Assembly (NCBI GenBank): GCA_009767595.1
Contig: VSDK01018390.1
Span: 69,858 to 133,857, forward strand
Reading direction: 5' to 3'
DNA from: Symbiodinium kawagutii
Taxonomy: Eukaryota > Sar > Dinophyceae > Suessiales > Symbiodiniaceae
Length of the DNA stretch: 64,000 nt
Part shown: one piece after another, positions 22,667 through 34,368 of the stretch
How positions within the stretch are numbered: position 1 is the stretch's first letter
Layout of the letters: each line of letters starts with the position of its first letter
Notes under the pieces: generated by a model
The model's input: the letters and a program-made list of their open reading frames with translations, nothing else
Told to the model about the DNA's origin: nothing
The model's database searches: none
Translations under genes and position numbers: made by a program

Positions 22667-24481
22667 ATGAACCCCAACAATGAAACCTTTATTGGACTGG
22701 CATACAAAGGTTTTTGTTTCAATGAAGCCACATCACCAACTTCATGTAGTTGCTTTTGGTGTGCAAGTTCCCAGGCCATCTTGAATGAAACCTATGCAGA
22801 GGATTGGGAGGGCTCGGACAAAACCATGGAGTTTTCCCCTCGCTGCCGTACTCGCACAATTGAACGATCCCTGACTCCTGAAGATTTTCATCTTCGTGGG
22901 CCTGCCTTCAGGGTTGAGGTGGGAGGCACACCGCGCCCCAAGCATCGTGCACGCCGCAGTGATGGGGGGGGGCTGGCAGGGCTGTCGAGGACAGAAATCA
23001 AGAACAGCAGCTCAGACAATGAGGATGGTGATGATAGAAAGAATCATCGTGATGCTAGTGTGTCTACAGGTTGATAGCGCGCTTTGGAGAGTGGAGATCC
23101 GCAATTGTCAATTGACAATGCAGTGGCGAGCACTTATGGGCCCATACATAATATAGTTTACATATGTATATACATACATACATACATACATACATACATA
23201 CATACATACATACATACATACATACATACATACATACATACATACATACATACATACATACATACATAGTGTATATATATATATATTTATAACATGTAAT
23301 TATGAGATGAAGAAAATAACATACTGTATGTGTAAACAAACGAGCTTCCCTTCGATAGAGTCTGTTTGTTTGAAAGCTTTTGAGTGCTGAAAGCCATGCT
23401 GAAATCCAGATTTTGACCCGCTCTCTTTCTGTAGCTGTACGGTGGACCTCGGCTTGGCTCATATTTATGAATATTCAGGCCCTTTCATGAGCAGTAGTCA
23501 GGACAATTAAATGGGCAAAAACATTTCGTTGGTTGAATACAGACCAAGGACCATACATACTGTAGTGTAACCATGTGCAAAATGTAGAATCTATTTCAGT
23601 AACTGACTTTTGCTTTCAGAAGAAACCATTCAAGAGCTTGGCGACGGGGTCTACCGGGTTTAGATAGCTCTTCCGAATTGAAGGAGCAGGTGCATTGACA
23701 TCTCTCAGGGCTTTGCCAAAAAAGCTTGTTGCTACTGCTTTAGCATCTCAGGCAAAACCTTCGGTTCATAGCATTCGACATCCTGTCCAAATAGGTAACC
23801 TGTCAAACATGGTTCATCCTGGACTGATTCACTTGACAGGGAAAAATCTCTTACTTCAGGGGACACTGCGAAACTATTTGCCTTGGCGTGATGTTTGTTT
23901 TATTGTCTCCTGATGGCAACTTTAGTGGGACTGGTTGGTGGGTGGCTCAAGAGTTTAGTCTTAGTTGGGAATTGCCCTGGACCAGAAGAGAAAGCCGTGA
24001 CATGGCAATGGCTCCTGCTTCAAAAGTGGAACAAATCATGGGACGCTTTATCTTGAATTATTGCCAACCGCTAATTTCACCACCCCCAAGTTGTCTTCTT
24101 TCTTTTGTTGGCTTGACACAAAATCTTTGGGGATCATTGAAAATTATGGCTGTTACTTCACCTGTCCTCCAAGGAGTCAATTGGCCAAGTGGCGTTCCAG
24201 AGGAGGCCTACGAGGTCTTGGTGGAGAACGAAGATGGCCTGAGCGCTGGGTGGACTGTGGTTGCTGAACGGGATGACCATAGATTGATCCAGCTGCTGGT
24301 GTGGGCATACAACTACTTGGTGCACAAGACACCTGGCAATGATGTTATTATCTATGAAAGCTTAGCGTTTCTGGTTTCCAAATGTGATATCAAGTTCTCC
24401 CCTTGGGGGCTTGAGTTGCGGGTCTTCGATATCGATGACCAAACTGAGTACAATGTTCAGTACAGGTTGGCATCAAAGTAG
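22667..24481 (+). CDS. Gene 4b: multi-exon gene with CxCFWC motif, partly resolved
   Basis: Exons 22667-23069, 23620-23657, 23752-23794, 23840-23892 and 23952-24041 link in phase with GT-AG borders (STE-ETIQELGDGVYR at the first junction). The final exon, from 24174 to TAG at 24479-24481, reads PSGVPEEAYEVLVENED, then LLVWAYNYLVHKTPG and YNVQYRLASK. The link between 24041 and 24174 does not match phase with any GT donor, so one exon border is wrong there. The first exon carries SCSCFWC, a possible metal-binding cluster similar to the GCDCFFC of gene 6, followed by an Arg-rich, low-complexity region with KHRARRSDGGG and SSSDNEDGDD. ATG 22667 is the first in-frame start, and upstream exons cannot be excluded. 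Confidence 0.5.
23171..23268. repeat. (TACA)n tetranucleotide microsatellite
   Basis: About 24 uninterrupted TACA units followed by a (TA)n tract. It lies in an intron of gene 4b, so its length adds directly to that intron. Confidence 0.95.
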
Positions 24482-24864
24482 ATGCACGTATGGTATCTCG
24501 TCAACATGTGCTGGGGAAAAGATGGTGTCGCTGCAAGAGAAATAGATTGGAAGAGTCATAGTACTTATTAATGACTTTGTTGGCATCGATGCACTACCAG
24601 AAGCTCTTGCGCTGTAAGTTTGAACTTTCGACCATGTAGTCAGTTTCTGATCAACAAATTATCAAGATATCCAGAGGTTTATTAGAATATTTTCCAGATT
24701 CCTTTGTGAAGGTATTTGCCTTGACTGTCAGGATTATCGGGGAACGGGGTCAATCATGATTCGATCAAGAGAAACTGTCCTTGAACTATGAATCAAAAAG
24801 ATGACTGGCGGGTCCCTGGCTACAGGCACCTCCGGGGTAGATTGTGGGTACATGTTGGAACCAA

Positions 24865-25045
24865 GAATCGTTCTCAATGCAAGAATCGTGCTCAATCCCA
24901 CAAGCATGCTCACCCCACAATCCTACAATCGGCCTCAATACAACATGCGGTTTCAAGACCACAATCGGTCTCACTGCAACAATCGGTCTCAAGCCCAGAA
25001 GCGGTCTCAAGCCCACATTCGGTCTCAAAGCAACAATCGGTTTAT
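24865..25045. repeat. 18-bp tandem array, first block
   Basis: Units of the form CACAATCGGTCTCAAGCC recur about ten times with substitutions and small length changes. One frame reads NRSQ in many units (RSQCKNRAQS, NRSQAQKRSQAH), but the frame shifts midway, so this is not clearly coding. Confidence 0.75.
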
Positions 25046-25071
25046 AGTCATGTTCAGAAAAAAAAGTTCTG

Positions 25072-25188
25072 TTCCAAAAAAGTTAAAAGTAGGATGGCTA
25101 TTGAGAATGGGAATGTTAGGGTCATGTGTGCAACTGTCGTTGAAAAACCATCCTACTGTATAGAACCTACTTTTAACTTTTTTGGACT
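25072..25188. repeat. Inverted repeat with ~20-bp arms
   Basis: CCAAAAAAGTTAAAAGTAGG and CCTACTTTTAACTTTTTTGG are perfect 20-base inverses separated by about 76 bases. A second word, AGTAGGATGG, pairs with CCATCCTACT inside. The loop word TATTGAGAATGGGAATGTTA recurs, slightly changed, near 35911-35930. Confidence 0.75.
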
Positions 25189-25304
25189 GGTGGTTCACTG
25201 AGAGAGGGAGAGCTAAAGCGTAGGGTTCCAAAGAGAATGGGGATGTGCCCGAACAGGTTTGATGGGGGAGATAGGGAAGATTGAGGGCTGAAGGAACCAT
25301 CCAA

Positions 25305-25392
25305 AAGTACTGTGCTCAATCCCAGAATCGTCCTGAAGCGCACAATCGTACTCAATCCTACAATCGTTCTCAATCCCACATTCGGTATCAAT
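25305..25392. repeat. 18-bp tandem array, second block
   Basis: Five or so units of the type CACAATCGTACTCAATCC, the same family as the array at 24865-25045. The two arrays bracket the inverted repeat at 25072-25188. Confidence 0.75.
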
Positions 25393-25399
25393 GCACCAT

Positions 25400-25643
25400 T
25401 GTTCTTAATGAAGCCAAGGTTGAATTGTTCTATTCGGCAATAGAACAAAGGTTGAATAAGTTCAGTCCTGTTTATTGGGGAGTTGTTGGATGTGAGGGTT
25501 TTGAAGAGGACCAACCTGTTTGGTTGCCATCCCAACCTCTATTGGTTCAGATTAATGGTCGAGATTTGTTTTCAATTCGTGACTCTTTCCAAGAACAAGC
25601 TTCTGCACACGTGGTGAGATTTGGGTTCCGAGCTAACTATTGA
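25400..25643 (+). CDS. Weak ORF between repeats and gene 6
   Basis: The frame ending at TGA 25641-25643 reads IEQRLNKFSPVYWGVVG, then PVWLPSQPLLVQINGRDLF. Codon bias is weaker than in the accepted exons and no acceptor is obvious. It may be a decayed exon. Confidence 0.25.
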
Positions 25644-25657
25644 CTAGAGCTAGAGCC

Positions 25658-28600
25658 ATGTCTGTGCTACACCTGCTGGACGNNNNNNNNNNNNNNNNNN
25701 NNNNNNNNNNNNNNNNNNNNNNNCACATCAGCACAGGCCCGCCGTGTTCCACTTGGAGCAAAGCACCCAGGCCTGATAGCGATGATCGATCCAGGATAGA
25801 CATCGCTGTGCAGCCTGTTGAGGAGCCTGGGCGTTTGGAGGACAGCGGCAGCAGTGGCAGCAATGGTGGCTTGGAAAAAGGTCAGGACACCTTGTGGTTT
25901 GCTCGACCAATGCGTAAACGAACTTTGGACGAGTGCTACGAGATCATTCCTCCTGAGCTTTGGGAAGACAGTCAGTGCTTGCCTGGTTGTGACTGTTTCT
26001 TTTGTGAGGTTGTAAATGGCTTAGTCCCCGACATTCCCAAGAAGACCAGTAAGGCTCCCAAACAGCATCAAGATTGTTTGGAACTGGAATGTGAGCCAGA
26101 AAATGGTCCGGGAAATGCTTAGGGTGACCGAATTATCTACTCAGGTAGGCAGTTGCATCAGCCTGAATTCAATGGCTTTCGGAGTTCTGTGCTCCATAAA
26201 CATGCGTGACCTACACGCATGAATCATACAGGATGATAGCTGTTTGGCAAAAAAAGTTACACATCAGCGACCCTATGTTTGCATTGCTAGAAGAAGGTGA
26301 AAATGCTTTGACAGTCAGCTTTGAAACCAGTCAGTGCGCAAACACCACCAAGTTATGAATGTTTCAGAATGACACTCACAAACGCAATTCACTTCGTACC
26401 TATCCATTTATGGCTCAGGCTAGCTTGTTTGTGGTGCCCGGTTTGTTCAACCTGCTGCCAGGGTGTGGGCAGCGGGAGTGACAAGGCTTGGCCATGATTG
26501 TTCCGTATGATGGAGATGATGATGTGCCTTCGCTAACGATGGAACCCTTCCCATCAGGTGATGGTATCTCCAATGATGCCAACCGCAGCCAGGACTACTG
26601 ATTTGGTAAAAAAAATTGTTTCCTTGGGGGCATGTCTTGTCTTTCTCCATATCCACCTGGAGGCTTCTACAAGTTATGCTTATTATTTGTTCTGATTCTG
26701 TTTAAAAAACAGGAATGCATTCATAGGGATGATAGTTCAGTGCCCCATCCTTTCCAGCCCTCACTTCTCTGACAGGATGCGTGGATGGCTGAAGTCCAGC
26801 GACTTCTCAGCGAGATGCCCGAGGTTCTTTCATCTGATCCTGAGACTGCAGTTGCAGAGGAGGCTGCGCGAGCTGCGGCTGTGGTCCAATTCCGAGCTGT
26901 TGTTGCACAGCGGTGGAATTACCTTTTGGATCTGAAGGGGAAAGTCCCCAAAACTCACTTCAGGGTTTTGATCGGGCAAATGGAGGATTCCCACCAGAAC
27001 TTGGTAGAACTTCATGGAACAGATCTTCCTTTCTGCCCTTGTCCCGAAAAAGAACTACTAGGGGATGGGGATGAGTCTGCTGATGTGACCAAGAGTCCTC
27101 CTACCGGAAGCGCTGCCAGCACCACTGCTAGCAGTAATGGCAGTCGTAGTGCTCCATCGATGTTGCCGCACTGCTTCAAGTTCCTCGAGATCCAGGGGCA
27201 GGGCCAGAATGACGTGTGGACCTGTGTTCAGGTTGGGGTTTCTTCAAAACCGAAACCACTAAGTGTACTAATATTTTGACAAGTCATGTCGATGTCTTAT
27301 CTATTTTAAGACTTTACATCAATTGCTATGAGTTGCAAGTTAAAACAAAATTACTATCCAGGTTAGTTCTCTGACTATTGCATTAACCAAAAACACATTG
27401 CTCAACGTCACAGTGATAGGTACCTGAAAGCTGGCAAGTCGATGGCTACCGCAACTTCTGGTCTACGAATGAGTTTTGGACCTTCCGCACACCTTTCAGT
27501 CAGTGGTACACAAAGAGTTTCCAGGTTTACTTCTTGCCACTAGCTTCTTCCCTGGAACTGAGTGCGGGCCATGTTCTTTGGCTTAGAGAAGTCATATTGT
27601 ATAATTTGCGATAGATTGTTTTCCTTTGTGGAACCATCTCTGAGATGATCTGATGAGGTTACTGTCTGTGGTCCTTTCCTGTCGGTATTGCTATGTGGTA
27701 AAAATTGTTTGTGAGGAGCGTTATTGATTGGTATTTTAGCTGGGGACTCAATTGGTTAGATGATGGAACATGGTGTTTGTTTCACTCTAGCCTAGCCAAA
27801 ATCAGTGGTGTTTGAATGTACTGATCGTTTCAATCACTCAATTAATTATGTAAATAGGAAGCTTTCCAAACAACAGTGACAAATTTATGAATAGAGATGA
27901 CAGCCATAGATCTTTTTCTCAGGTCATGCGGAGAGCATCATACAAGGGAGAGGACAAGTTGACCTATGCCCTCCCGATCGATGCTGCAAGTACCATTGGT
28001 GTTGCGTGCATCATTGGCAGCATTCTCCCTGCTAAAGCTTTGAGCAAAGAAGCTTTGACTACATGCAGGAAAATTCTGGTTTCCATGGAGCAGGGCATTG
28101 AACAAGTGATTGAGTGCCCATTGCCAAACGGCAGGTCAGTGGTCATTGAAGCTCGGTCAAGTGGCAAGTTTGCCTTGAAAGATTTGAAGCCCTTGTTCAA
28201 GAAGATCAATGTTGACTTTCAGAGGCAAGCTAACAACAGAAGGTGTTAGTATCAATTAAATTTGTTTAATTACATGTTTTAGAAAGGGGTTACAATGTAC
28301 TACGTTGAAGCACTAATTTATGGACCCCTGACAGGTTCACCAAAAGGCTACCTTCAGACGCCATGGAATTCACTACTGGGGAAATTCTGTGTGCGCTGTT
28401 TCGCATGAGAGCTGATAGCTCTTGCGCAGATCCGTCCTCCTGCTTTCACCAGTTCTTCCACCGGCTGTTGCACTCATGGTGTGAGAAAGTGGAACAAAGC
28501 CTGGAAGCAAAACTCTTGGACAAGTGCCCAGATCCAGGCATTTCAGCGAAAATGCATCCATGGATGAAAAGTTCCAGAATGAAAGGCAACAAGACATTGG

Positions 28601-30694
28601 AGATGAGCCTTGTGGGGCGTTTCCAGGCACGAGGATCTGGCTTCATCTCGACCAAAGATTGTTCTCTTTCAGACCTGGGGATTTTCCCCAAGGACAATCG
28701 GTTGGGTGGGAAGACAAGCAATGAGTTTGCTTTGCGCATGCTCACCAAAGCTGCTGAGTGGTTGGCCACAGCGGTCAATGAAAGCACTGTGCTCAATTTC
28801 TGCATCGATTCGGCTTTTGTTGCTGAAGAAAACGTTTCTTGCCAAAATATTAGATAGATATTTTTGATCATTCTTGATCTAATGGTCAGGTTATTATTCA
28901 GAGCTTAGACCACTACTCTCCCTCTACTTGTTCCGTTTTGGGGACAGAGTTCAGGGTTGATTTATTGCCATTTTCAGTTCTCACTTGTCAGTGTCAGTGT
29001 GTGTTCCTCAGGTGCTTTCAATTGTGTTTCGGTCCAATGGAAAGCAATTCGCGGGTCCAACGCAACTGCTTCCATGTGGCAACGTGACAGAGGACCAGGC
29101 CAAGCAAGCCATGCAGGCTTTCAGTGAAGCAGTCAAGCTGATGTACAGTTCTACCGGTTCCATGCCCCAGCTCCCAGCGAAGACCTTTGCATGGAAGCAT
29201 TTCCGTGTGCCAACCAAGAATCTTCTTCTAGCCTTCTCAAATGCTCTGGTGCAATCCATGCCCCCAGGATGGAATCTTCAGAAAGCTGTTCCCGCCAGAT
29301 TGCTGGCCCCTCGAGGAAGCCAGGCTGACCGGCTTGTTTTACAACAATGTGAAAAAGAGTCGTTGCGCCTCCCTGAATGGACGAAAGAAGCCAAGCTGCA
29401 CTTCACCTATGACTTCAGCAATCAGACTCGCTTGCTCGACTTCCAGGATGATTCTAGCTACTTCAAACTGTGCTTTGCTGCTGATGAAGGCACTGAGGCA
29501 AGCTCAGACTAAGTCTTGGTTATGTTGTATTTGTTTTCCAGGGAAATTGATTTGTTTGATTGCAACATTTGCAGGGATGTTTGCATTGCGCAAGTGAATT
29601 GACAATATTAATTGATTTTTGTTTGTGTTCAAGAAACATTGTTTTTTAATTCAATTGTGCGCAACTATCTTGATCACTAGGTAAGTGTGTGGTGTGTGTT
29701 CATGGACAATATTTTTACATGTCATGTCAATGGATAGATCGAATTGATTGAATTGCAGCTCCTTTCATGGTGGCAGGGCTTCATTGTGTTCCAACACTTG
29801 AGCGTCAGCAACGTGTATTGCATCTTCTGGCCAGATGTGCTACACAAGTGTGCTCGAAGAGCTTGCTATTCCCTACAGCGATCGGGCGCTGATGTGATCA
29901 TCAGGAAGCTGAGCAAGCTTTTTCGAATGAGCCGTGGTCCTTGGGCAACGAGTAAGTTCGGGAAGCAGTTGTCGGATTCCAGGGAGTTGCTGCTGAAAGG
30001 TTTACTTGATGGCAGTTTTGACCATTCAGTGGTTGAATCTTGGCTGCCTGCCATAGCCCGAGACCAACGACAACCTGTGGATGGATTTGGAATTGAAAAC
30101 CTCATTGCGATTTTGCGACGCAAATCAGGACATTATTGTTGAGAAGAACACATTTATTCTGTAAGCCCATTTCTTACCTCAGATTTTTTTCCCCTGTTTC
30201 ATGATGTTTAATTCTGGGATTGTTTTGACTTGCCAGATTTCTGACTTAGCTTGCCTAGCCGCTAGCCCGCAGGATCCAACCATCAGAAAGCAGAACAGTT
30301 TACAGAGTCTCGATGGTTCTCATGGTTCGACCATTCCAGAAGTTGGGATGCTGCTTGGCACATCGAGGCGCTGGTCCACTCACTGCAGTGGTTCGGTGAA
30401 GGCAAAAATCCCTGGCAATTAGGCCAGCGTCCACAAGCAGATGGTGAGGGTCAGAATGAAACCTACAGCAGCAGAGTGTTCGCAATGAACGTTGCTAGTT
30501 TGCATTGGGTCTAAACTGACACATGGCAAGTTAACTTAATATCGCTTGTTGTTGTTATGACACCCTTTTTGGATTCTTTCATCACTGAGGTGTTGATGGA
30601 CGACACGATTCAGGACAGCATGAGAAGCCTTGTTTGGGTGTTTCGACCTCTACGTGTGTGGACAGCAGAGTATGAGCCTCGTTATCCTGAATAA
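25658..30694 (+). CDS. Gene 6: 960-aa uncharacterised protein in 9 exons (43-N assembly gap in exon 1)
   Basis: Exons are 25658-26008, 26776-27231, 27420-27524, 27923-28242, 28335-28833, 29012-29497, 29777-30119, 30273-30490 and 30590-30694. They sum to 961 codons including TAA. Every acceptor is AG followed by G. Introns 1-5 and 8 are GT-AG; intron 6 appears to be GC-AG (GCAAGC) and intron 7 GC-AG (GCAAAT), or GA-AG with the donor at 30129. The Ns span 25683-25723 and the frame continues across them as assembled. Visible features: GPPCSTWS after the gap; a Cys cluster CLPGCDCFFCE; an Ala/Glu-rich helix; Ser-rich linkers; WSTNEFWTFRTPFSQW; SRGPWATSKFGK after a run of conserved-looking Cys; WFSWFDHSRSWDAAWH near the end. 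No domain was recognised. The last exon may instead splice at GTTTGG (30632) into 30840, merging genes 6 and 7. Confidence 0.75.
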
Positions 30695-30839
30695 TCATCC
30701 AATGTGTTTGCTGGATTTCTGGAATGCTTTTCTTTTGAAGACACAAAAAGGATGCAGTGAGGTTCAATGAAATGATAATGATGATTGGGTAATGTTGTGT
30801 TAAACAGTCCAATGGGTTAGTGTGAGCTCAAAATGCTCA

Positions 30840-32817
30840 GGATCGTGATCTTCAACGACTGGAGTCTGGGTCTGTGAAACATGCCATCGGCCTTGCAAGC
30901 AACAAGAGAGTTGAGAAGCTCATCAGGAGATCAAGCTGTAAACACACATGTGTGTGTAACTAGCAGTGATGAAATTGTATTGGCACACAAGCAGTTGTCA
31001 AATCGTGATGTTGGCCAGATGAGTCCTTCCTATTCTATGAAGTACTTGCAGCGCTCTTGCAGAAGGGTTCTATTGAAGTGATACAGTATTGCATTAAAGC
31101 GAACACTACCATTCCAAAATTAGTGTGTGAGTTTACTAGTGGGGGTTTATCTTAGTTTGCGTTTATTAGCATTTGTGTTTTGACAAGAGATGGTAACAAC
31201 ATATCCTTCTAATCCATGAGTTCGAAAGCATGCTAAGTCTAATCTCAGCAGTGTGGCCCTGGGAAGGAAGACTCTTGATGACGCTTGTGGGCGCAAGTGC
31301 TTGGATGACATCGGTGCTAGCTTTGACACTCCTGAGGCCAAGGAGTTGCTGCAGTGGCACGCCAACCTGGTGCTCTATCAGGTGGAAGCCATTTGGGGAA
31401 TGGCCTATGTTCATCGGTCTTTTCCATGGAAGTGTGTGCAGATGCTTGATAGCACATCTTGGCGTTGTGTGCTGGATGAGATGTCCATGGTCTGGAGTTT
31501 TGTGGTGGAGGTGGCCGATGTCTTGAAACCAAACAGTGGGCTTTACTATGACCTTTCCGTGACCCGGTACCAGATCTTTCGTGATGTGATGACCAAGGCA
31601 GAGCGCCTTGTCATCAAATAAGTAGTTGATGGAACGCTGATCAAGGGACCTCAATTGCCATACAACAGACAGAGTAAAATATGAATGATCATAAGATCCT
31701 ACTTACTTCAACCAAAATCATGAAATGAGTTTTGCCTGCCAAAGTTTGTCGCAATTGCCGCGAAAGGTACTTCAACTTTGACCCGACACGTATGAGATCC
31801 AAAGCTTCCCTTCCCTTCGAGGAGGCCGTATTGGCAGTGTGCGGCATGCAGTCAGCCGACAAGCCTACAAGCTTGCTCAGCTCTCTACCCAGCGAGCTCA
31901 CATTCAATTCCCTACGTGATTGCTGCAGACGACATGCGAAGCAGGAACGGGCCAGTGCAGCTGCCCTGCACTGCGCAGCTGTGAAATCATCGATGGTTCA
32001 CACCTTTGGTGCTCAGAAGCTGGAGGTGGAGCAGTTTGATTGGAGCACGCACATCCCCAAGAGCAACATCAAAACTCAAGTGCATCAAAGCCTCAGGTGC
32101 ACTGACAAGGAGTTGGGGGTGTCCTCGGAAGGCTTGACGAAACACAAAACAAACAAGCACTACACCAAGAGTCACATCTTTGCCTACAGGTTGGACCTGC
32201 TACAAGTGCTTGCGAAGCTTTACCAGCAAACGAATGGCTCAGATGAGGACAGACGTGACCTGGTGATGGAGACCTATGAGTCCATGTGGATTTCCAAAGT
32301 CATGCCAGAGCTTTGGTTCTTACGCCCAAAGGACCAGATGGAAGAGAATCCAAACACTCTCTTGCTTGCAACTCGTGCTGGGCCTTTTACTGTGGGCTGC
32401 GTGAACATGGTCTCAGCAGGTGAAGGCAGTCCCAGCTACAAGATGGAAGGCACCTTCTACCAGAATGTGATTGTGACCCAATTGGATCAATTTTCAGTGG
32501 CCGAAGCAAAGGCGGCGATCAGTGAAAGTGGCAACATGGAGTGGCAAAGATCTTCAGACTGGCAGCAGGTTGTTGACTACATTTGCGACGATGGCATCCT
32601 CAGGATCAGTGCCACTTTGTTAGCGAGTGTTTGCTCTCAATTGCGTTTGGGTGGTAGTCGGCTGGACCATGTACATCGTGCAGAACTTTTCTTGAAACAC
32701 TTTCAGAGATCCGAGGAGTGGATCGAGACCGTTTTGACCGAGCTGAGAGCTCGTCAAAGAAAGCGAAAGGAGAAGAAGGAGCAGGAGGTTCAGGCTGGAG
32801 ACGACCAGGACAGGTGA
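30840..32817 (+). CDS. Gene 7 (or the 3' part of gene 6): exons ending in a Lys-rich C-terminus
   Basis: Exon candidates are 30840-30919 (DRDLQRLESGSVKHAIGLAS, after CTCAG/G), 30991-31070 (QLSNRDVGQMSPSYSMKYLQ), 31272-~31600 (TLDDACGRKCLDDIG, AYVHRSFPWKCVQMLD, LKPNSGLYYDLSVTRYQIF) and ~31750-32817. Phase-0 junctions link the first three. The junction into the last exon is ambiguous: its frame opens at 31729, with a CRNCRE pair of Cys, and possible entries at 31747 or 31768. The long final exon reads FGAQKLEVEQFDWSTHIPK, YRLDLLQVLAKLYQQT and WISKVMPELWFLRPKDQ, and ends in a coiled, basic tail (RARQRKRKEKKEQEVQ) before TGA. No family was recognised. Because exon 9 of gene 6 has a phase-0 GT that fits 30840, this may be the C-terminal third of one larger protein. 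Confidence 0.55.
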
Positions 32818-34368
32818 AGTGACAAGCTCTTGTTTGCCGTTGAGGGCCGAGGCTTTCTGAAACAACAGGCTTTGAACAATAAATCACAAACACCGTCAAA
32901 TAAGACAGTAACAGCAAGCAGAGCAGGAATTCAAGCGATATTAGCGATATTAACAGTAGCAGCAGGAGCAGTAGGAGCAATTTTTTGCAATATCATTTTT
33001 CGATACATCATTGATAGCGCCACAAAAAGTAGCAGGAGCTATACCAGCAGTAGCAGCAGTTGTTGTTTAAATGTTGTGGTTGATTATGGTCCTGGCTGTC
33101 TCTATGTTTGTTTGTTGGTTGTGTGATGGAATGAGGTTTCTCTTGGTGTTCTAGTTATTGGTCACTTGTTGTTGTTGTTGTTGTTGTTGTAGTTGTTCCC
33201 TAACAATGTTGGTTGTTAAGGTGGTTGTTTTCTCATGATAGTATTCTTCTTGTTGTCACAACTTGTGGTTATTCATGGTGTTGTCGTTCTTGTTTATTCT
33301 TTTCAAATGGTGCCATGTACTTTCTTTTGTCTTGTTAGTTGAGTTAGTTTGTTATGGTTGATGTCGATCCGGTGGCAGTGAGCCACGATTAATTATATTT
33401 GATTTCCAGTGTCATTGTAGTCGAACAAGATATGTGCCAGTATTTGGTTTTGATTGCATTCAAAGGGGGAGAGAGAGTGGAAAATATTTGGTTCATCTTT
33501 GTTGGTTACTGATCTGATTTGGATTTGTTACATAACTATGTATTCATTGCTTGACTTGGGCAGGTCTTGTGCAAAAATTGTAATCTCTATTGATATCTGA
33601 TTGGTCATTATTCCCACTGGGTTCGGTGTACAAGCTGCTCCCGAAACTATAAGGTAAGGGTGGGTTCATTTGGTCTCATCATCGTGGACAAAAACTTGCA
33701 TAACATCAAACATTGATAACACTAGTACCATGACCATTACCCAGCCAGTGATTCAAAACCCTTTTGTTTTATTCCATCAGACTAATTACTTATCACCACC
33801 AACCATTGGTTACTTCAAAAAAGTTGCGACTCATATTATATGCTGATCGCACCTGACGATTTTTGTATTCACTACCTTTCGCCTGAGGGGTTGAAGCCAG
33901 CAAAACAAACAGCATATAGGCACATGCTCTAGTCTATTGCTGATCTTGCGCTGTTCCCTATGGCTTTATCAGCATGACCAATGATTAGTGGTTAATGTCG
34001 TAGGTATTAATGTCAAACACACATGCGCACACACAGGAGAAGACCCCTTCGTCAAATTTGTTCTTAAACGATGATGCTGACAGCATCAAAGCACAGGGGC
34101 CGAACAACTCCATACATGTAGTCTTGAAATCATAATTGGTTGACACTCCAGTGTGAAGGATCTGGAATCTGTAAATGCCCAAGGTCGATTCATAATCAAT
34201 ATCATCATCAAATGGGCATGTTCGAAAAAGGCTGTGGTCAATGTTATTGTTTGGGTGAACAATCTATCAGTGATCAGGGCATTCTATGAATCAATGACCC
34301 AATCCTTTATAAATATGTCCATGACCAAATCCAGCTTGAAACTCCTCTTATCATTTTGGTTTCTCCAG
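32818..34368. other. Non-coding spacer with (GTT)n microsatellite
   Basis: T/G-rich DNA with a (GTT)9 run near 33165-33192, CAGCAG-rich words just after the gene 7 stop, and AT-rich sequence beyond. No exon with codon bias was found. Confidence 0.5.

Noticed and set aside
23064-23462. Open frame reading repeated YVCM on the minus strand
   Set aside because: It is the (TACA)n microsatellite read in one frame.
31230-31526. Trp/Cys-rich plus-strand frame opposite in phase to the gene 7 exon
   Set aside because: It is a shifted reading of the gene 7 exon; the in-phase frame has better codon bias and links to its neighbours.
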